From Pirellula sp. (lineage in GTDB: Bacteria; Planctomycetota; Planctomycetia; Pirellulales; PNKZ01): 64,000 nt of DNA. A program made the translations under genes and the position numbers. The notes beneath the pieces were generated by a model, which saw only the letters and a list, made by a program, of their open reading frames with translations, searched no databases and was not told the origin of the DNA. Position 1 is the first letter of the stretch; the number at the start of each line of letters is the position of its first letter. The stretch covers positions 393,800 to 457,799 of the forward strand of contig PNKZ01000003.1 of the NCBI GenBank assembly GCA_013822735.1, written 5' to 3'. Positions 19,456-28,176 of this stretch are shown piece after piece.

Positions 19456-20739
19456 CTAGCCCAGCTTCCAAGGTGCCCGAAGTTCGCGCGTCACTAAGGC
19501 GTTGGCCTCGGCGTCGTCGATGAACTTCTCTTCCTGAGGATTCCACTTCAGCGTTCGCTTCAATTGGTAGCCGATGTTGCCGAGTTCGCAGACGCTCGCC
19601 GAGCGGTGGCCGATTTCAACGTCGCAAATCGGCTTCTTGCGAGCCTTCACCGCTTCGATCCAGTTGCGATGGTGATTGTCCGACGGCTCGCAGCGCCATT
19701 CCGAATCGTTCGTCTTGTGGCTGATGATGCCGGCCGGGGTGCTTTCGATCTTGCTCCGGTCGACGTAAAGCGTCCCCTTGGTTCCTTCGAACGTACAGCC
19801 GCTTGGGCCGCCGTGGAACATTTCGACGCCGTCGGCGTACGTGAATTTCAGGCCGGTCTTGGCGCCATCGGCGGGCGGCTCGATCTTCACCGGGCCGGAA
19901 TCGTCTTTATTCAGAGCCCATTGCGCGATGTCGAAATGATGGGCTCCCATGTCGGCCAGGGCGCCGCCCGCATATTCCCGGTACTTGCGCCAGGCCGGGA
20001 AGTGATTGTGTAGTCCTTGCGGGCAGAGAATCGCGTTGTAGCCTCGCTCCGGCGCGTAGCCGAGCCACATGTTCCAATCGGTCCCCGCCGGCACCGGCTC
20101 CGTAGGAAGATCACAAGGAATCGCCGCTTCACCGACGCCGACGCGCACCTTTTGTACTTCGCCGATGTGACCGTTGCGAACCAATTCGACCGCTTGACGG
20201 AACTTGCCGCCGAATTCGCTCCGCTGTTGGCTGCCGGTTTGGAAGACGATGTTCTTTTCGCGCGCCGCCGCGACCATGGCGCGCCCTTCGGCGATGAATA
20301 CCGACAGCGGCTTTTCGCAGTAGACGTCTTTGCCGGAGTGCGCCGCCATGATGGCCGGAATCGCGTGCCAATGGTCGGGCGTGCTGATCACCACGGCGTC
20401 GATATCGTCGCGGGCCAAGAGCTCGCGGAAGTCGGCATAGGCCGCGCAGCCTGAGTAGCTGCCGCCGGTTTGTTTCGCGTAACCCTTCTCCACCGTTTGC
20501 TTGGCGTCTGCCAATCGGGCAGGTTCGACATCACTCACGGCCAGGATTTGCACGTCGGGCATGCCGAGGAAACGTCCGACATGTCCGCGTGCCTGCTTGC
20601 CCATGCCGATGAAGCCGAGCGTGATGCGCTCGCTCGCCGGAGCCGCCGCGCCCGCCATACGGCTTGCGGCCCAGGGACCCACAGCGGCCAGCAAGGCCGA
20701 GCTTTGCACGAAGCGGCGACGAGTAATGCGCTGCGACAT
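19456..20739 (-). CDS. Tat-exported Gfo/Idh/MocA family oxidoreductase
   Basis: The 427-residue product begins MSQRITRRRFVQSSALLAAV, a twin-arginine signal peptide (RRRFVQ), so it should be folded in the cytoplasm with its cofactor and exported. The Rossmann loop follows as LGFIGMGKQARGHVGRFL, and DAVVISTPDHWHAIPAIMA and GKDVYCEKPLSVFIAEGRAM, with the E-K-P motif, are the family hallmarks. Planctomycetes carry many such Tat-exported paralogues, presumably for sugar modification or degradation; the substrate is not readable. It is on the same strand as the lipase-like gene upstream. Confidence 0.94.
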   Translation of the reverse strand: MSQRITRRRFVQSSALLAAVGPWAASRMAGAAAPASERITLGFIGMGKQARGHVGRFLGMPDVQILAVSDVEPARLADAKQTVEKGYAKQTGGSYSGCAAYADFRELLARDDIDAVVISTPDHWHAIPAIMAAHSGKDVYCEKPLSVFIAEGRAMVAAAREKNIVFQTGSQQRSEFGGKFRQAVELVRNGHIGEVQKVRVGVGEAAIPCDLPTEPVPAGTDWNMWLGYAPERGYNAILCPQGLHNHFPAWRKYREYAGGALADMGAHHFDIAQWALNKDDSGPVKIEPPADGAKTGLKFTYADGVEMFHGGPSGCTFEGTKGTLYVDRSKIESTPAGIISHKTNDSEWRCEPSDNHHRNWIEAVKARKKPICDVEIGHRSASVCELGNIGYQLKRTLKWNPQEEKFIDDAEANALVTRELRAPWKLG

Positions 20740-20766
20740 AACGGACGTACTCCGAGTAAAATGGAA

Positions 20767-21639
20767 TCAACGCGCCTGGAGCAGGGCGTCGACAAAGTGG
20801 CGATATCTTTCCATGGCGTGGGCTCCGACGCGCTGCTGCACGTTGTTCCACAGGTCGTCGAGCAAGGTACCTTTTAACACGCCGTCGACCGTTTTGCCGG
20901 CGAGTTGTTGAAACATCGCCGGCGACGCGCCCGCCACTGACGCGGCTGCGGCCCCGAGCAGAATCTCTTTCTCACAATGGCCGTAAGCGTTCGCGAGCAG
21001 GCTCACCGTCGGCAAGTGCGGCACCGGATCTTGGTCGTTTACGTAGCGATATATCTTCTTGCCAAACTCCCGATCGACGACTTTGGCCGCCTCCGTGTTG
21101 CCGACCATCGGTGCGCCGAACGTGTAGACCTGATGCACGTTGACGAACTTCCGTTTAAATCGCCACGCGGCCAGCAGCGCCAACGCCCCGCCGAGACTAT
21201 GCCCCGTGATCCAAAACGGCCGGTCGCTCTTCTTCCGCTCGACATCGACGGCCGCAAATACCGGAGCCCAGATTTCGTCGAGAGCGCGGATGAACCCTTG
21301 ATGCCAGCGGGTGCCGACTCCCGCCGCCGCGAAATCGGTGCCGAGATCTCCTTCCGGCTGGATCAGCAGATTCACGGCGTCGGTTAGCAGCCAATCTTTC
21401 AAGCCCTCGATGCTTGTGGGAGCTTCCGTGCCGCGAAAGGCGACCAGCAGATGGTCGTCGTTATGCGCGATGTAGGCCTGCGTGTTGCCGGAACTCACGA
21501 GCTCGGCCTTCATGGCGAACTGCTCTTGGAACGCCGCGATCCCCTGCTCGGCCGGCAAGTAGGCAAGGTCGGCAGCCAGCGCCAGGGCACGAGCATTACG
21601 CGGGTCGCCGAATTCATCCTCAAACAGTTCGAGCGGCAT
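20767..21639 (-). CDS. Class 3 lipase-like alpha/beta hydrolase
   Basis: The 290-residue product carries the lipase class 3 signature: FRGTEAPTSIEGLKDWLLTD (oxyanion-hole side), the nucleophile elbow ITGHSLGGALALLAAWRF with its GHSLGG serine, and YRYVNDQDPVPHLP, in which the Asp of the catalytic triad is expected. No signal peptide is visible, which suggests an intracellular or non-classically exported enzyme. It may hydrolyse acylglycerols or other esters. It lies 27 bp upstream of the Gfo/Idh/MocA gene on the same strand. Confidence 0.9.
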   Translation of the reverse strand: MPLELFEDEFGDPRNARALALAADLAYLPAEQGIAAFQEQFAMKAELVSSGNTQAYIAHNDDHLLVAFRGTEAPTSIEGLKDWLLTDAVNLLIQPEGDLGTDFAAAGVGTRWHQGFIRALDEIWAPVFAAVDVERKKSDRPFWITGHSLGGALALLAAWRFKRKFVNVHQVYTFGAPMVGNTEAAKVVDREFGKKIYRYVNDQDPVPHLPTVSLLANAYGHCEKEILLGAAAASVAGASPAMFQQLAGKTVDGVLKGTLLDDLWNNVQQRVGAHAMERYRHFVDALLQAR

Positions 21640-21680
21640 GGCGAACTCCTTTGTAGATCGAAAACCGATAAGGCGCCGGT

Positions 21681-21720
21681 TCCCCTCGCCCCTTGCGGGA
21701 GAGGGGCCAGGGGTGAGGGG
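21681..21720. repeat. REP-like palindrome (single copy)
   Basis: CCCCTCGCCCCTTGCGGG followed by AGAGGGGCCAGGGGTGAGGGG. It shares the CTCNCC...GGAGAGG and GTGAGGG elements with the repeats at 1160-2872 and lies in the short gap upstream of the lipase gene. Confidence 0.65.
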
Positions 21721-21730
21721 TGAAGGGGAA

Positions 21731-22330
21731 TTAGTCGACGTAGTCGCGTTGGTCGGGTTGCTTGTTCTTCCAGTCGCGCTTCGTTTTCCCTTTAACTTCG
21801 GTCGCCGTCAGATCGAGCCTGCGGAGCGAAGCTTTCGGCGCGAGATGTTGCTGGAAGCCGGCGTCGGTGATCTTCGTATGACCGACGTTCAGCTCTTCGA
21901 GCGCGGGTAGTGCGGCGATGGTTGCCAGTCCGGCGTCAGTCACTTGCGAATTGCCGACGTCGAGACGGCGCAGCTTGGCGAGACCGCGCAAATGTTCGAG
22001 CGTCGCGTCGGTCACGTCGGAGTTCGCCATCTGCAAGACGACCACCTCGGGCCGGCGGGCGAGTGTCGCGTAGTCGAAGCCAGGCAGGCCGGTGAGCGTA
22101 ATGCGAAGTTCGCCGTCGACGATTTGCTCATACGGTTGCAGCGGCACGAAGTTGCGTTCGTAGAAGGCGAGTCCGTACGGCACGGCGATCAGCACCGCGC
22201 CGGCAAGCAATAGCCGAATCGGGCCGACCGTCGGGCGATTGCGCACGGTGCGAACCATCATCCAGACCAGCGCGATCACTGCCGCGAGGCCGCCGGCGAC
22301 GATCATGTAGAAGCCGTATTTTTCGAGCAT
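21731..22330 (-). CDS. Membrane-anchored leucine-rich repeat protein
   Basis: The 199-residue product has two N-terminal membrane helices (about residues 7-27 and 40-57) followed by a domain of leucine-rich repeats of the L-x-x-L-x-L-x-x-S/T-x-V/I-T-D-A-x-L type: VVLQMANSDVTDATLEHLRG, LRRLDVGNSQVTDAGLATIA and LEELNVGHTKITDAGFQQHL. This ITDAGL pattern is characteristic of planctomycete LRR proteins. The repeat domain probably faces the periplasm and mediates protein contacts; no enzymatic function is visible. Confidence 0.85.
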   Translation of the reverse strand: MLEKYGFYMIVAGGLAAVIALVWMMVRTVRNRPTVGPIRLLLAGAVLIAVPYGLAFYERNFVPLQPYEQIVDGELRITLTGLPGFDYATLARRPEVVVLQMANSDVTDATLEHLRGLAKLRRLDVGNSQVTDAGLATIAALPALEELNVGHTKITDAGFQQHLAPKASLRRLDLTATEVKGKTKRDWKNKQPDQRDYVD

Positions 22331-22393
22331 CCGTTCTCCTCGCGCCGGTTCCGTCTTAAACGCCGTGAGTTACTGCGCTGCGAATCGCCTTCG

Positions 22394-23740
22394 CTAAGGC
22401 TTCGACTTCCGCAGCTCCCAGCCGACCGGCTGCGTCCAGGCCTGCATCTTCTGCTCTTCCCAAGAGGGATTCGTCGGCGCACGGGTCGAAGTGACGACGG
22501 CCCGGACGTAGAGCTCTTCGCCGGTGAATGTGTATTCGGCGGTCGTCCCTTGCACGGTCTTCAAGGTCTCGCCGATTCGGTCGGAATACTTGTGCTTGTG
22601 ACGGCCCAGCGCTTTCGCGTCTTCTGCCGAAAGCTTCGTCGTGTCGATGGGATCGCCCGCGGTTTCCACCCCTTTCATCGAACCGATGAACTGCGTCGTG
22701 AACACGGCATCTCCATCAGGCTCGATCTCAACGCGAAGCGTCTTCGACTTCGCATCGAAGCGCACGTCGCGAAGTACGATGCCGGACGAGGAATAGGAAT
22801 CGCCGGCCTTGAGAGCCCGCAAAATGTACTCGGGCGAAAGATGCGTGCTGCGGACCATCACCCAACCGCGGCCTGGGCTCGCACCTTTCGGCTTGCCGTG
22901 GTAGTTGTGGCTGTCGTCCGTGGCGACTCCGAACAGCGGGGGAGCGTTCAACTCGACGAGGCGGATCGTGTTGGCGATGTCCCAGACGCGCTCCATGCTC
23001 GGATGATGATGGTCGCCGCGCTGGTTGACGCCCGGATGGCCGTTGTGGATTTCGAAATGCCGCTCGAGTACGGCATGCGCCAGGTCGTGCGCGGTGACGG
23101 CGTAGTGATAGTTCGGGTGATTGAGATGCGCGAGAATCTCACGGCCGGCGCGCTCCGCTTGGTCGTGCACGGCACGCAGGTTGTTCGTGATTGCCTCGGT
23201 GACCGTCGCTCCGCTGAGGGGGTGGATCGGCTCTTTGAGATTCGCGGCATTGATGTGAATCGGTACCCCTTCCGCCTTATCGCTGATTTCCTCGGACGGA
23301 ATCATCAGAAACCGGCCGCGCTCTTCGACGAGCGTGCGGAACTCCTCCAGCGGCTTCAGGCGTATTTCGGCATCGGCTCCCTCGCCGCGTCGCTGGACCC
23401 ACGCATCGCCGAAGCGAGCCACATACTTGGAAACGACGTCGGCGCCCCCTTTCTTCGTCAGCTTGCTTTCCTTTTCCCAGCGAATGCCTTGGCTCAGCAC
23501 GTTGTGGTCGGAAAGTGCGAGGAAGTTGTAGTCGTGCGCGCGGTACCAATCGGCGACCATGTCGGGAAAGTCGTCGCCGTCGCTCCAGAACGTGTGCGTG
23601 TGCAGGTTTCCTTTCCACCAGCGCGGAGCGGCATCGGCGGAAACGGCGTCGTCGGCTGCGTGAATGTGCGATCCGGCGAGAAACAGCAAGGCAGCGACAA
23701 GCAAACCGGAATGGGCGCGGAGCGATGGCAAGGTCGTCAT
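22394..23740 (-). CDS. Secreted PHP-domain (CehA/McbA-like) metallohydrolase
   Basis: The 448-residue product has a signal peptide (LLVAALLFLAGSHIHAADD) and then the PHP start WWKGNLHTHTFWSDGDDFPD, with HTHT and WSDGD as metal ligands and ALSDHNVLS as the second conserved motif. Further His residues occur in LAHLNHPNYHYAV and ATDDSHNYHG. CehA/McbA-type PHP proteins hydrolyse phosphoester or carbamate bonds; this one is likely periplasmic. The C-terminal 150 residues are beta-rich. It lies in a run of minus-strand genes for exported proteins. Confidence 0.88.
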   Translation of the reverse strand: MTTLPSLRAHSGLLVAALLFLAGSHIHAADDAVSADAAPRWWKGNLHTHTFWSDGDDFPDMVADWYRAHDYNFLALSDHNVLSQGIRWEKESKLTKKGGADVVSKYVARFGDAWVQRRGEGADAEIRLKPLEEFRTLVEERGRFLMIPSEEISDKAEGVPIHINAANLKEPIHPLSGATVTEAITNNLRAVHDQAERAGREILAHLNHPNYHYAVTAHDLAHAVLERHFEIHNGHPGVNQRGDHHHPSMERVWDIANTIRLVELNAPPLFGVATDDSHNYHGKPKGASPGRGWVMVRSTHLSPEYILRALKAGDSYSSSGIVLRDVRFDAKSKTLRVEIEPDGDAVFTTQFIGSMKGVETAGDPIDTTKLSAEDAKALGRHKHKYSDRIGETLKTVQGTTAEYTFTGEELYVRAVVTSTRAPTNPSWEEQKMQAWTQPVGWELRKSKP

Positions 23741-23792
23741 ATTTCAGATCACGGAAAGAGAAGGGAGAGGCGGGCGGATGTAACCGGCGAAA

Positions 23793-24722
23793 CTACTTCT
23801 TCGCGGCGGGTTTCGGCTCGCGCGGTTTCGGTTCGATGGAGCCCGGCGCGAACGCCGCGAGGTCTGGCGCGGCGGTGCGCACGCCTTCTTTCGGCACCTC
23901 GACTTTGGCAGACCAGACGACGCCGTTCAGAATAAACGTGCGCAGATCGTCGAGCGCCCAGTTTTTGTAGAAATGCGGCATCACGATGCCGAACCCGCGA
24001 CCGCCGTCGGGCCGCTCGACGCCCCAGGCGACAATCTCTGTTTGGGGATCTTCCGGCGGCAGTTGCGAAGTGGCGAAGGCCGTGACGCCGGCGGCGAGTT
24101 TGTTGCCGTCGGGCCCGAAGTAGTTGTTGATATACGGCTCGTCGTGCAGCGTGAACTCCTTCCAGCCCCGCGACACCGGATGATCGGGAGCGGCGGGAGT
24201 GATCGTCGCCGCCGGAAAGATTTTGGCGATCGATTTGTGATGGTTGCAGCGTGTCGCGAAGTAGCCTCCCATCCAATGTAGTAGCGGATGTTCGCCGTCG
24301 GCCGCGACGTCTTCCGCCCTCAGGCCCGTGGCGTAGTGCAGGCAGACGATGCCGCAACCGCGGGCCGTCATCGCGGCCAGCTCTTGCATGATCTTCTCGG
24401 ATTGCGGCATCCGCATCGGCGGAAACGTGTCGCCGATGAAGACGACCGTTGCGACCTGTTCCAAACGCTTGCGATCCTGCGGCCACTCAGTGACGACTTC
24501 GGCCTGCACTCCGCGGAGGTTTTCGGAATGCTCGAGCGCGTGCGCGAGCAACCGTCCGCCGGCCGCCACTTCGTGCGAACCGGGCGGGTGACTGCTGGGG
24601 CCGATGACGATGAGGACCTGGGCCGCTTGCTGCGTACTCGACTTGGACGACGGCTCGGCCGCCGATGCGAAGGAGGCGAGGCAGATCAATGCGGCGACTG
24701 CGAGCGACAAAAGTTTGAGCAT
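23793..24722 (-). CDS. Secreted ThuA-domain protein
   Basis: I start at the ATG at 24722 (MLKLLSLAVAALICLASF, then ASAAEP), a clear signal peptide with an A-S-A cleavage site; the frame extends upstream without sense. The 309-residue product carries a ThuA (class I glutamine amidotransferase-like) fold: VLIVIGPSSHPPGSHEVAAG, GIVCLHYATGL, where the nucleophile position is Cys-Leu-His, and WKEFTLHDEPYINNYF. ThuA proteins are tied to sugar utilisation; planctomycetes encode many secreted copies. The tail is Pro/Lys-rich. Confidence 0.88.
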   Translation of the reverse strand: MLKLLSLAVAALICLASFASAAEPSSKSSTQQAAQVLIVIGPSSHPPGSHEVAAGGRLLAHALEHSENLRGVQAEVVTEWPQDRKRLEQVATVVFIGDTFPPMRMPQSEKIMQELAAMTARGCGIVCLHYATGLRAEDVAADGEHPLLHWMGGYFATRCNHHKSIAKIFPAATITPAAPDHPVSRGWKEFTLHDEPYINNYFGPDGNKLAAGVTAFATSQLPPEDPQTEIVAWGVERPDGGRGFGIVMPHFYKNWALDDLRTFILNGVVWSAKVEVPKEGVRTAAPDLAAFAPGSIEPKPREPKPAAKK

Positions 24723-24756
24723 GGGCGTGCGCAACTTTCTGAAAGGCGAACCGGAT

Positions 24757-26304
24757 CTACCGCTCATCAAACGGGCTACCCGCCGGCGTTGCGCCGTGAA
24801 TGGCCAACTCACCCCGGAGTTCCTTTCCGAGCGTGCTATGATATCGGCTGTAGCCGAAGTAAATGCAAAGCCCCAAGCCCAACCAGACGATGAGCCGCCA
24901 CCAATTGCCGGCCGGCAACGAGAGCATGAGCATCAAGCATGCGGCGATACCAAGAATCGGCACGAGAGGCACGAGCGGGCAGCGGAACGGCCTCGGTAGG
25001 TCAGGCTCGATTTTACGCATGATGAGAACCGCCGTGCACACGATGACGAACGCGAACAACGTGCCGATGTTCGTCATTTCTAGAAGTGCCGTGATCGGTA
25101 GCAGTCCGGTCAACAAGGAAACGAACACTCCGACGCCGATCGTACTCTTCCAAGGCGTGCGAAATCTCGGGTGTACGTCTGCGAAGAACTTAGTGGGAAG
25201 TAAGCCGTCGCGAGCCATCGCCAGAAACACGCGAGGTGCGCTGAGCATCATCACAAGCAACACGGAAGTAATGCCCGCCACGCCCGCGGCCGAAATAATG
25301 AAATCGGCCCACGGCAAATGTTTCGCGGCAAACGCCGATGAGACACCCGCATCTTGATCGATGGTTGAATACGGAACCATGCCGGTCAGCACGGCGACGA
25401 CGCCGATGTACAGAATCGTGCAGATCACGAGTGAAGCAATAATGCCGATGGGGACGTCACGTTGCGGGTTCTTCGCTTCTTCGGCGTGCGTGGAGACGCT
25501 GTCGAACCCGATATACGCGAAAAAGATGATCGCCGCACCGGCCAACATGCCGACGGGCTTACCGGCCTGATTCAACTCGGTACCCGGTATCGGATGACCG
25601 AAAAACGTCACGCCTCCCCAGCCAAAGGGAGCAAACGGCTGCCAGTTTTCAGGGTTTACGTAGAACGCGCCGACCAAGATCACGAACAACACCGCCGCAA
25701 CCTTGATGAAGACCATCAGAGCATTAAATCCAGCGCTTTCGCGGATGCCTTTCACCAGCACGGCCGTCATAATCGCCGTGATGACCACGGCCGGTAGGTT
25801 CACGTATGAACCGGTCAGCGCCAAGGTGCCGTCTTCGGTGTAGAGCCAGGGCGACTTGTTGATAAGCGGACTGAGCTCGATGCCGAACTTTTTTAGTACG
25901 CTTTGAAAGTATCCGGACCAACTATTAGCGACCGTTGCCGCGCCGACGGCGTATTCTAAGACCAAATCCCAGCCGATGATCCACGCGAAGAGTTCGCCGA
26001 GCGTCGTGTAGGCGTAGGTGTACGCGCTGCCAGCCACTGGTGCCATGCTCGCGAACTCCGCATAGCACAGCGCCGCGAAAACACAGGTAATTCCGGCCAC
26101 GGCGTACGACACCATGAGCGCGGGACCGGCCGTACCGCTGGCCGCCGCTCCGGTGGCGGCGAAAATGCCTGCCCCGATCACCGCCCCGACGCCGAGCGCC
26201 GTGAGCGTAACGGGCCCGAGCACGCGGTGGAGCCGGTCTTCGCCGGCCATCTCATCCAAGAGCCGGCGGAGCGATTTCTTCGCAAACATCTGCTTTTTCA
26301 ACAT
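24757..26304 (-). CDS. APC-family cationic amino acid permease
   Basis: The 515-residue product is a polytopic transporter with about 12 membrane helices. VTLTALGVGAVIGAGIFAAT is the helix-1 unwound substrate/cation site typical of the APC superfamily, and AYTTLGELFAWIIGWDLVLE followed by YAVGAATVA is the CAT-like helix-3 block. IGFDSVSTHAEEAKNPQRD is the conserved helix 6-7 loop of the CAT/YfnA branch. It imports or exchanges amino acids at the inner membrane; substrate specificity is inferred only from the branch. An internal ATG six codons downstream is an alternative start. Confidence 0.93.
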   Translation of the reverse strand: MLKKQMFAKKSLRRLLDEMAGEDRLHRVLGPVTLTALGVGAVIGAGIFAATGAAASGTAGPALMVSYAVAGITCVFAALCYAEFASMAPVAGSAYTYAYTTLGELFAWIIGWDLVLEYAVGAATVANSWSGYFQSVLKKFGIELSPLINKSPWLYTEDGTLALTGSYVNLPAVVITAIMTAVLVKGIRESAGFNALMVFIKVAAVLFVILVGAFYVNPENWQPFAPFGWGGVTFFGHPIPGTELNQAGKPVGMLAGAAIIFFAYIGFDSVSTHAEEAKNPQRDVPIGIIASLVICTILYIGVVAVLTGMVPYSTIDQDAGVSSAFAAKHLPWADFIISAAGVAGITSVLLVMMLSAPRVFLAMARDGLLPTKFFADVHPRFRTPWKSTIGVGVFVSLLTGLLPITALLEMTNIGTLFAFVIVCTAVLIMRKIEPDLPRPFRCPLVPLVPILGIAACLMLMLSLPAGNWWRLIVWLGLGLCIYFGYSRYHSTLGKELRGELAIHGATPAGSPFDER

Positions 26305-26407
26305 GGAGCAATCTCAAGTCGGTCGAGTAAATCCACGGAACGGCAATGCCTTCTTGGCGTCGCCATCATACGTTGTTCGCGACATATTGCCACGAAGTTT
26401 TGGCCGG

Positions 26408-27172
26408 CTACGCTTCGGGTGCGGCCTCGTCGGGCGTTTCGGCGGCGTCGCCCGCGGCGACGAAGCGATAGCCCGCCCCGCGTACGCTCAGGAAGTGTCG
26501 CGGCTCGGCAGGGTCGGGCTCGAAGGTCTTACGCAGCCGCATCACGAAGTTGTCGACCGTGCGCGTGGTGAGGTCCGCGGGCTGGTCCCAAACGCCCGTG
26601 AGTAGGGCCGCGCGAGAGAGCACCTTTCCTTCATGCTCGATGAAGTAGCGCAGGAGCTTCATATCCATCGCCGTGAGCCGCACCGGCTTGCCGTCGACCG
26701 ACACTTCGAACGTCGTGAAGTTGACGTGCGCCTTGCCGAATTGATAAACGTCGAATTCTCCCTGACGTAGCGAGGCCGGCGTGAACCGTCGGCTGCGGGC
26801 CAATAAGTTGCGCACGCGGCTGAGGAGCTCGTCGAGGTCGAACGGCTTCTGCAAGTACTGATCGGCACCGACGTCGAACCCGCGAATGCGGTCTTCGGCC
26901 AATGTACGGGCGCTGAGGATCATCACGGGCATATCGTGCCCTTGCTCGCGGATCGTTTCGCAAAACGTGTAGCCGCTCATGCCGGGGAGCATCAGATCGA
27001 GGATGATTAGGTCGACGGGTCGCGCCGTTTCGTCGACTAGTTTGAGCGCCGCGGGAGCGTCGCCGACGGCCGAAACGTCGTACCCTTCGGCCTCGAGGTT
27101 GTATTTAATGCCGGTGCGGAGATGCTCTTCATCTTCCACGACGAGGATATGCTTCAGGTTTTCCGTGCTCAC
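26408..27172 (-). CDS. OmpR-type response regulator
   Basis: The GTG at 27172 overlaps the sensor kinase stop as GTGA, so translation is coupled and this is the start (VSTENLKHILVVEDEEHLR). The 254-residue product has a receiver domain with EDE acidic pocket, phospho-acceptor Asp in LIILDLMLPGMSG, and the conserved Lys in YLQKPFD. The C-terminal winged helix is of the OmpR/PhoB type (LTAMDMKLLRYFIEHEGKVL ... TVDNFVMRLRKTFEPDP). It regulates transcription in response to the upstream kinase. Target genes are unknown. Confidence 0.93.
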   Translation of the reverse strand: MSTENLKHILVVEDEEHLRTGIKYNLEAEGYDVSAVGDAPAALKLVDETARPVDLIILDLMLPGMSGYTFCETIREQGHDMPVMILSARTLAEDRIRGFDVGADQYLQKPFDLDELLSRVRNLLARSRRFTPASLRQGEFDVYQFGKAHVNFTTFEVSVDGKPVRLTAMDMKLLRYFIEHEGKVLSRAALLTGVWDQPADLTTRTVDNFVMRLRKTFEPDPAEPRHFLSVRGAGYRFVAAGDAAETPDEAAPEA

Positions 27173-28173
27173 GACGCACCTGGCACGGAGGCGGGAGTTT
27201 GCGACATTCCGGCGGCACCGGTTGCGGCGGCACCGGTTGCAGAGGCATCGGACGTGCGAACCTCGAAGGGATCGCCGGGGAGCTCGACTTCGAACACCGT
27301 GCCCGAGCGTGCGCCGCGCCCTTGCACGGTGATCTTGCCTTTGAGTCGTTTGACGAGCGTGCGGACGATGAAGAGCCCGAGGCCGGTGCCGGTCTTGGCG
27401 CGCGTGAGTTCGCTGCCGAGCCGCACGAAGCGACCGAAGATTTTGCGACGGAGCTGCAGCGGAATGCCGGCGCCGTTGTCGGCGACGCGCGTGATGACGC
27501 GGCCGCGACCGTCGGGCCACATCTCGATTTGCACTTGCGGGGGAGTGCCGCCGTATTTGATGGCGTTATCGAGCAGGTTGCGAAAGATCATATCGACGTC
27601 GATGGCTCGGGCTCGCACGATCGCGGGGCGTACGTCGAGCGTGATGGTCTCGGGCGGCACGGAATGCCGTTGGCACGCGGCCGTGGCGCACTCCTGCAAC
27701 ACGCGGGCGAGTTCGACGTCGACGATTTCCTTCTCGTCGTCTTTGTTGACGTGTTCGACCCGAGCCGCATCGAGCATGTGGTTGATGAGCGTGTCGAGCC
27801 GTTCCAGGTCGTCGAGCATGAAGCGATAAAAGTCGGCCTGTTGCTTCTCGGAAACCTGCCGCCGGGTGAGCGTCTGCAGATAGAGCTTCATCGAGGCAAT
27901 GGGCGACTTGAGCTCATGCGTGACGCTGTCGATAAAGTTGGATTGCCGTTGGTTGAGGTTAATCTCTTTGATGGAGATGAGGAGATAAAGCACCACGCCG
28001 ACGAGGACGATGCCGAGAAAGGTCGTCCCTACGACGAGGATCACCCACCAATAGGCCGCGGTCTGCGCGGCGACCGCTGCCGCGAATACCCATCCGATGA
28101 TGAGCATCACGAGCAACACGATCATGACCACGCCGAGCGTGATCGGCCAGCCGAGAGAACGACGTGGGAACAT
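27169..28173 (-). CDS. Membrane sensor histidine kinase
   Basis: The 334-residue product has two N-terminal membrane helices (about residues 10-35 and 42-67) with almost no periplasmic loop, so it probably senses in or near the membrane. The HisKA motif is FIDSVTHELKSPIASMKLYL, with the phospho-acceptor His in VTHELKSP. The HATPase domain shows the N box (IFRNLLDNAIKYGG), VADNGAGIPL and GTGLGLFIVRTLVKR. A 15-bp tandem duplication near the 3' end adds an Ala-Thr-Gly repeat to the tail. The response regulator gene overlaps by four bases. Confidence 0.93.
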   Translation of the reverse strand: MFPRRSLGWPITLGVVMIVLLVMLIIGWVFAAAVAAQTAAYWWVILVVGTTFLGIVLVGVVLYLLISIKEINLNQRQSNFIDSVTHELKSPIASMKLYLQTLTRRQVSEKQQADFYRFMLDDLERLDTLINHMLDAARVEHVNKDDEKEIVDVELARVLQECATAACQRHSVPPETITLDVRPAIVRARAIDVDMIFRNLLDNAIKYGGTPPQVQIEMWPDGRGRVITRVADNGAGIPLQLRRKIFGRFVRLGSELTRAKTGTGLGLFIVRTLVKRLKGKITVQGRGARSGTVFEVELPGDPFEVRTSDASATGAAATGAAGMSQTPASVPGAS

Positions 28174-28176
28174 CGT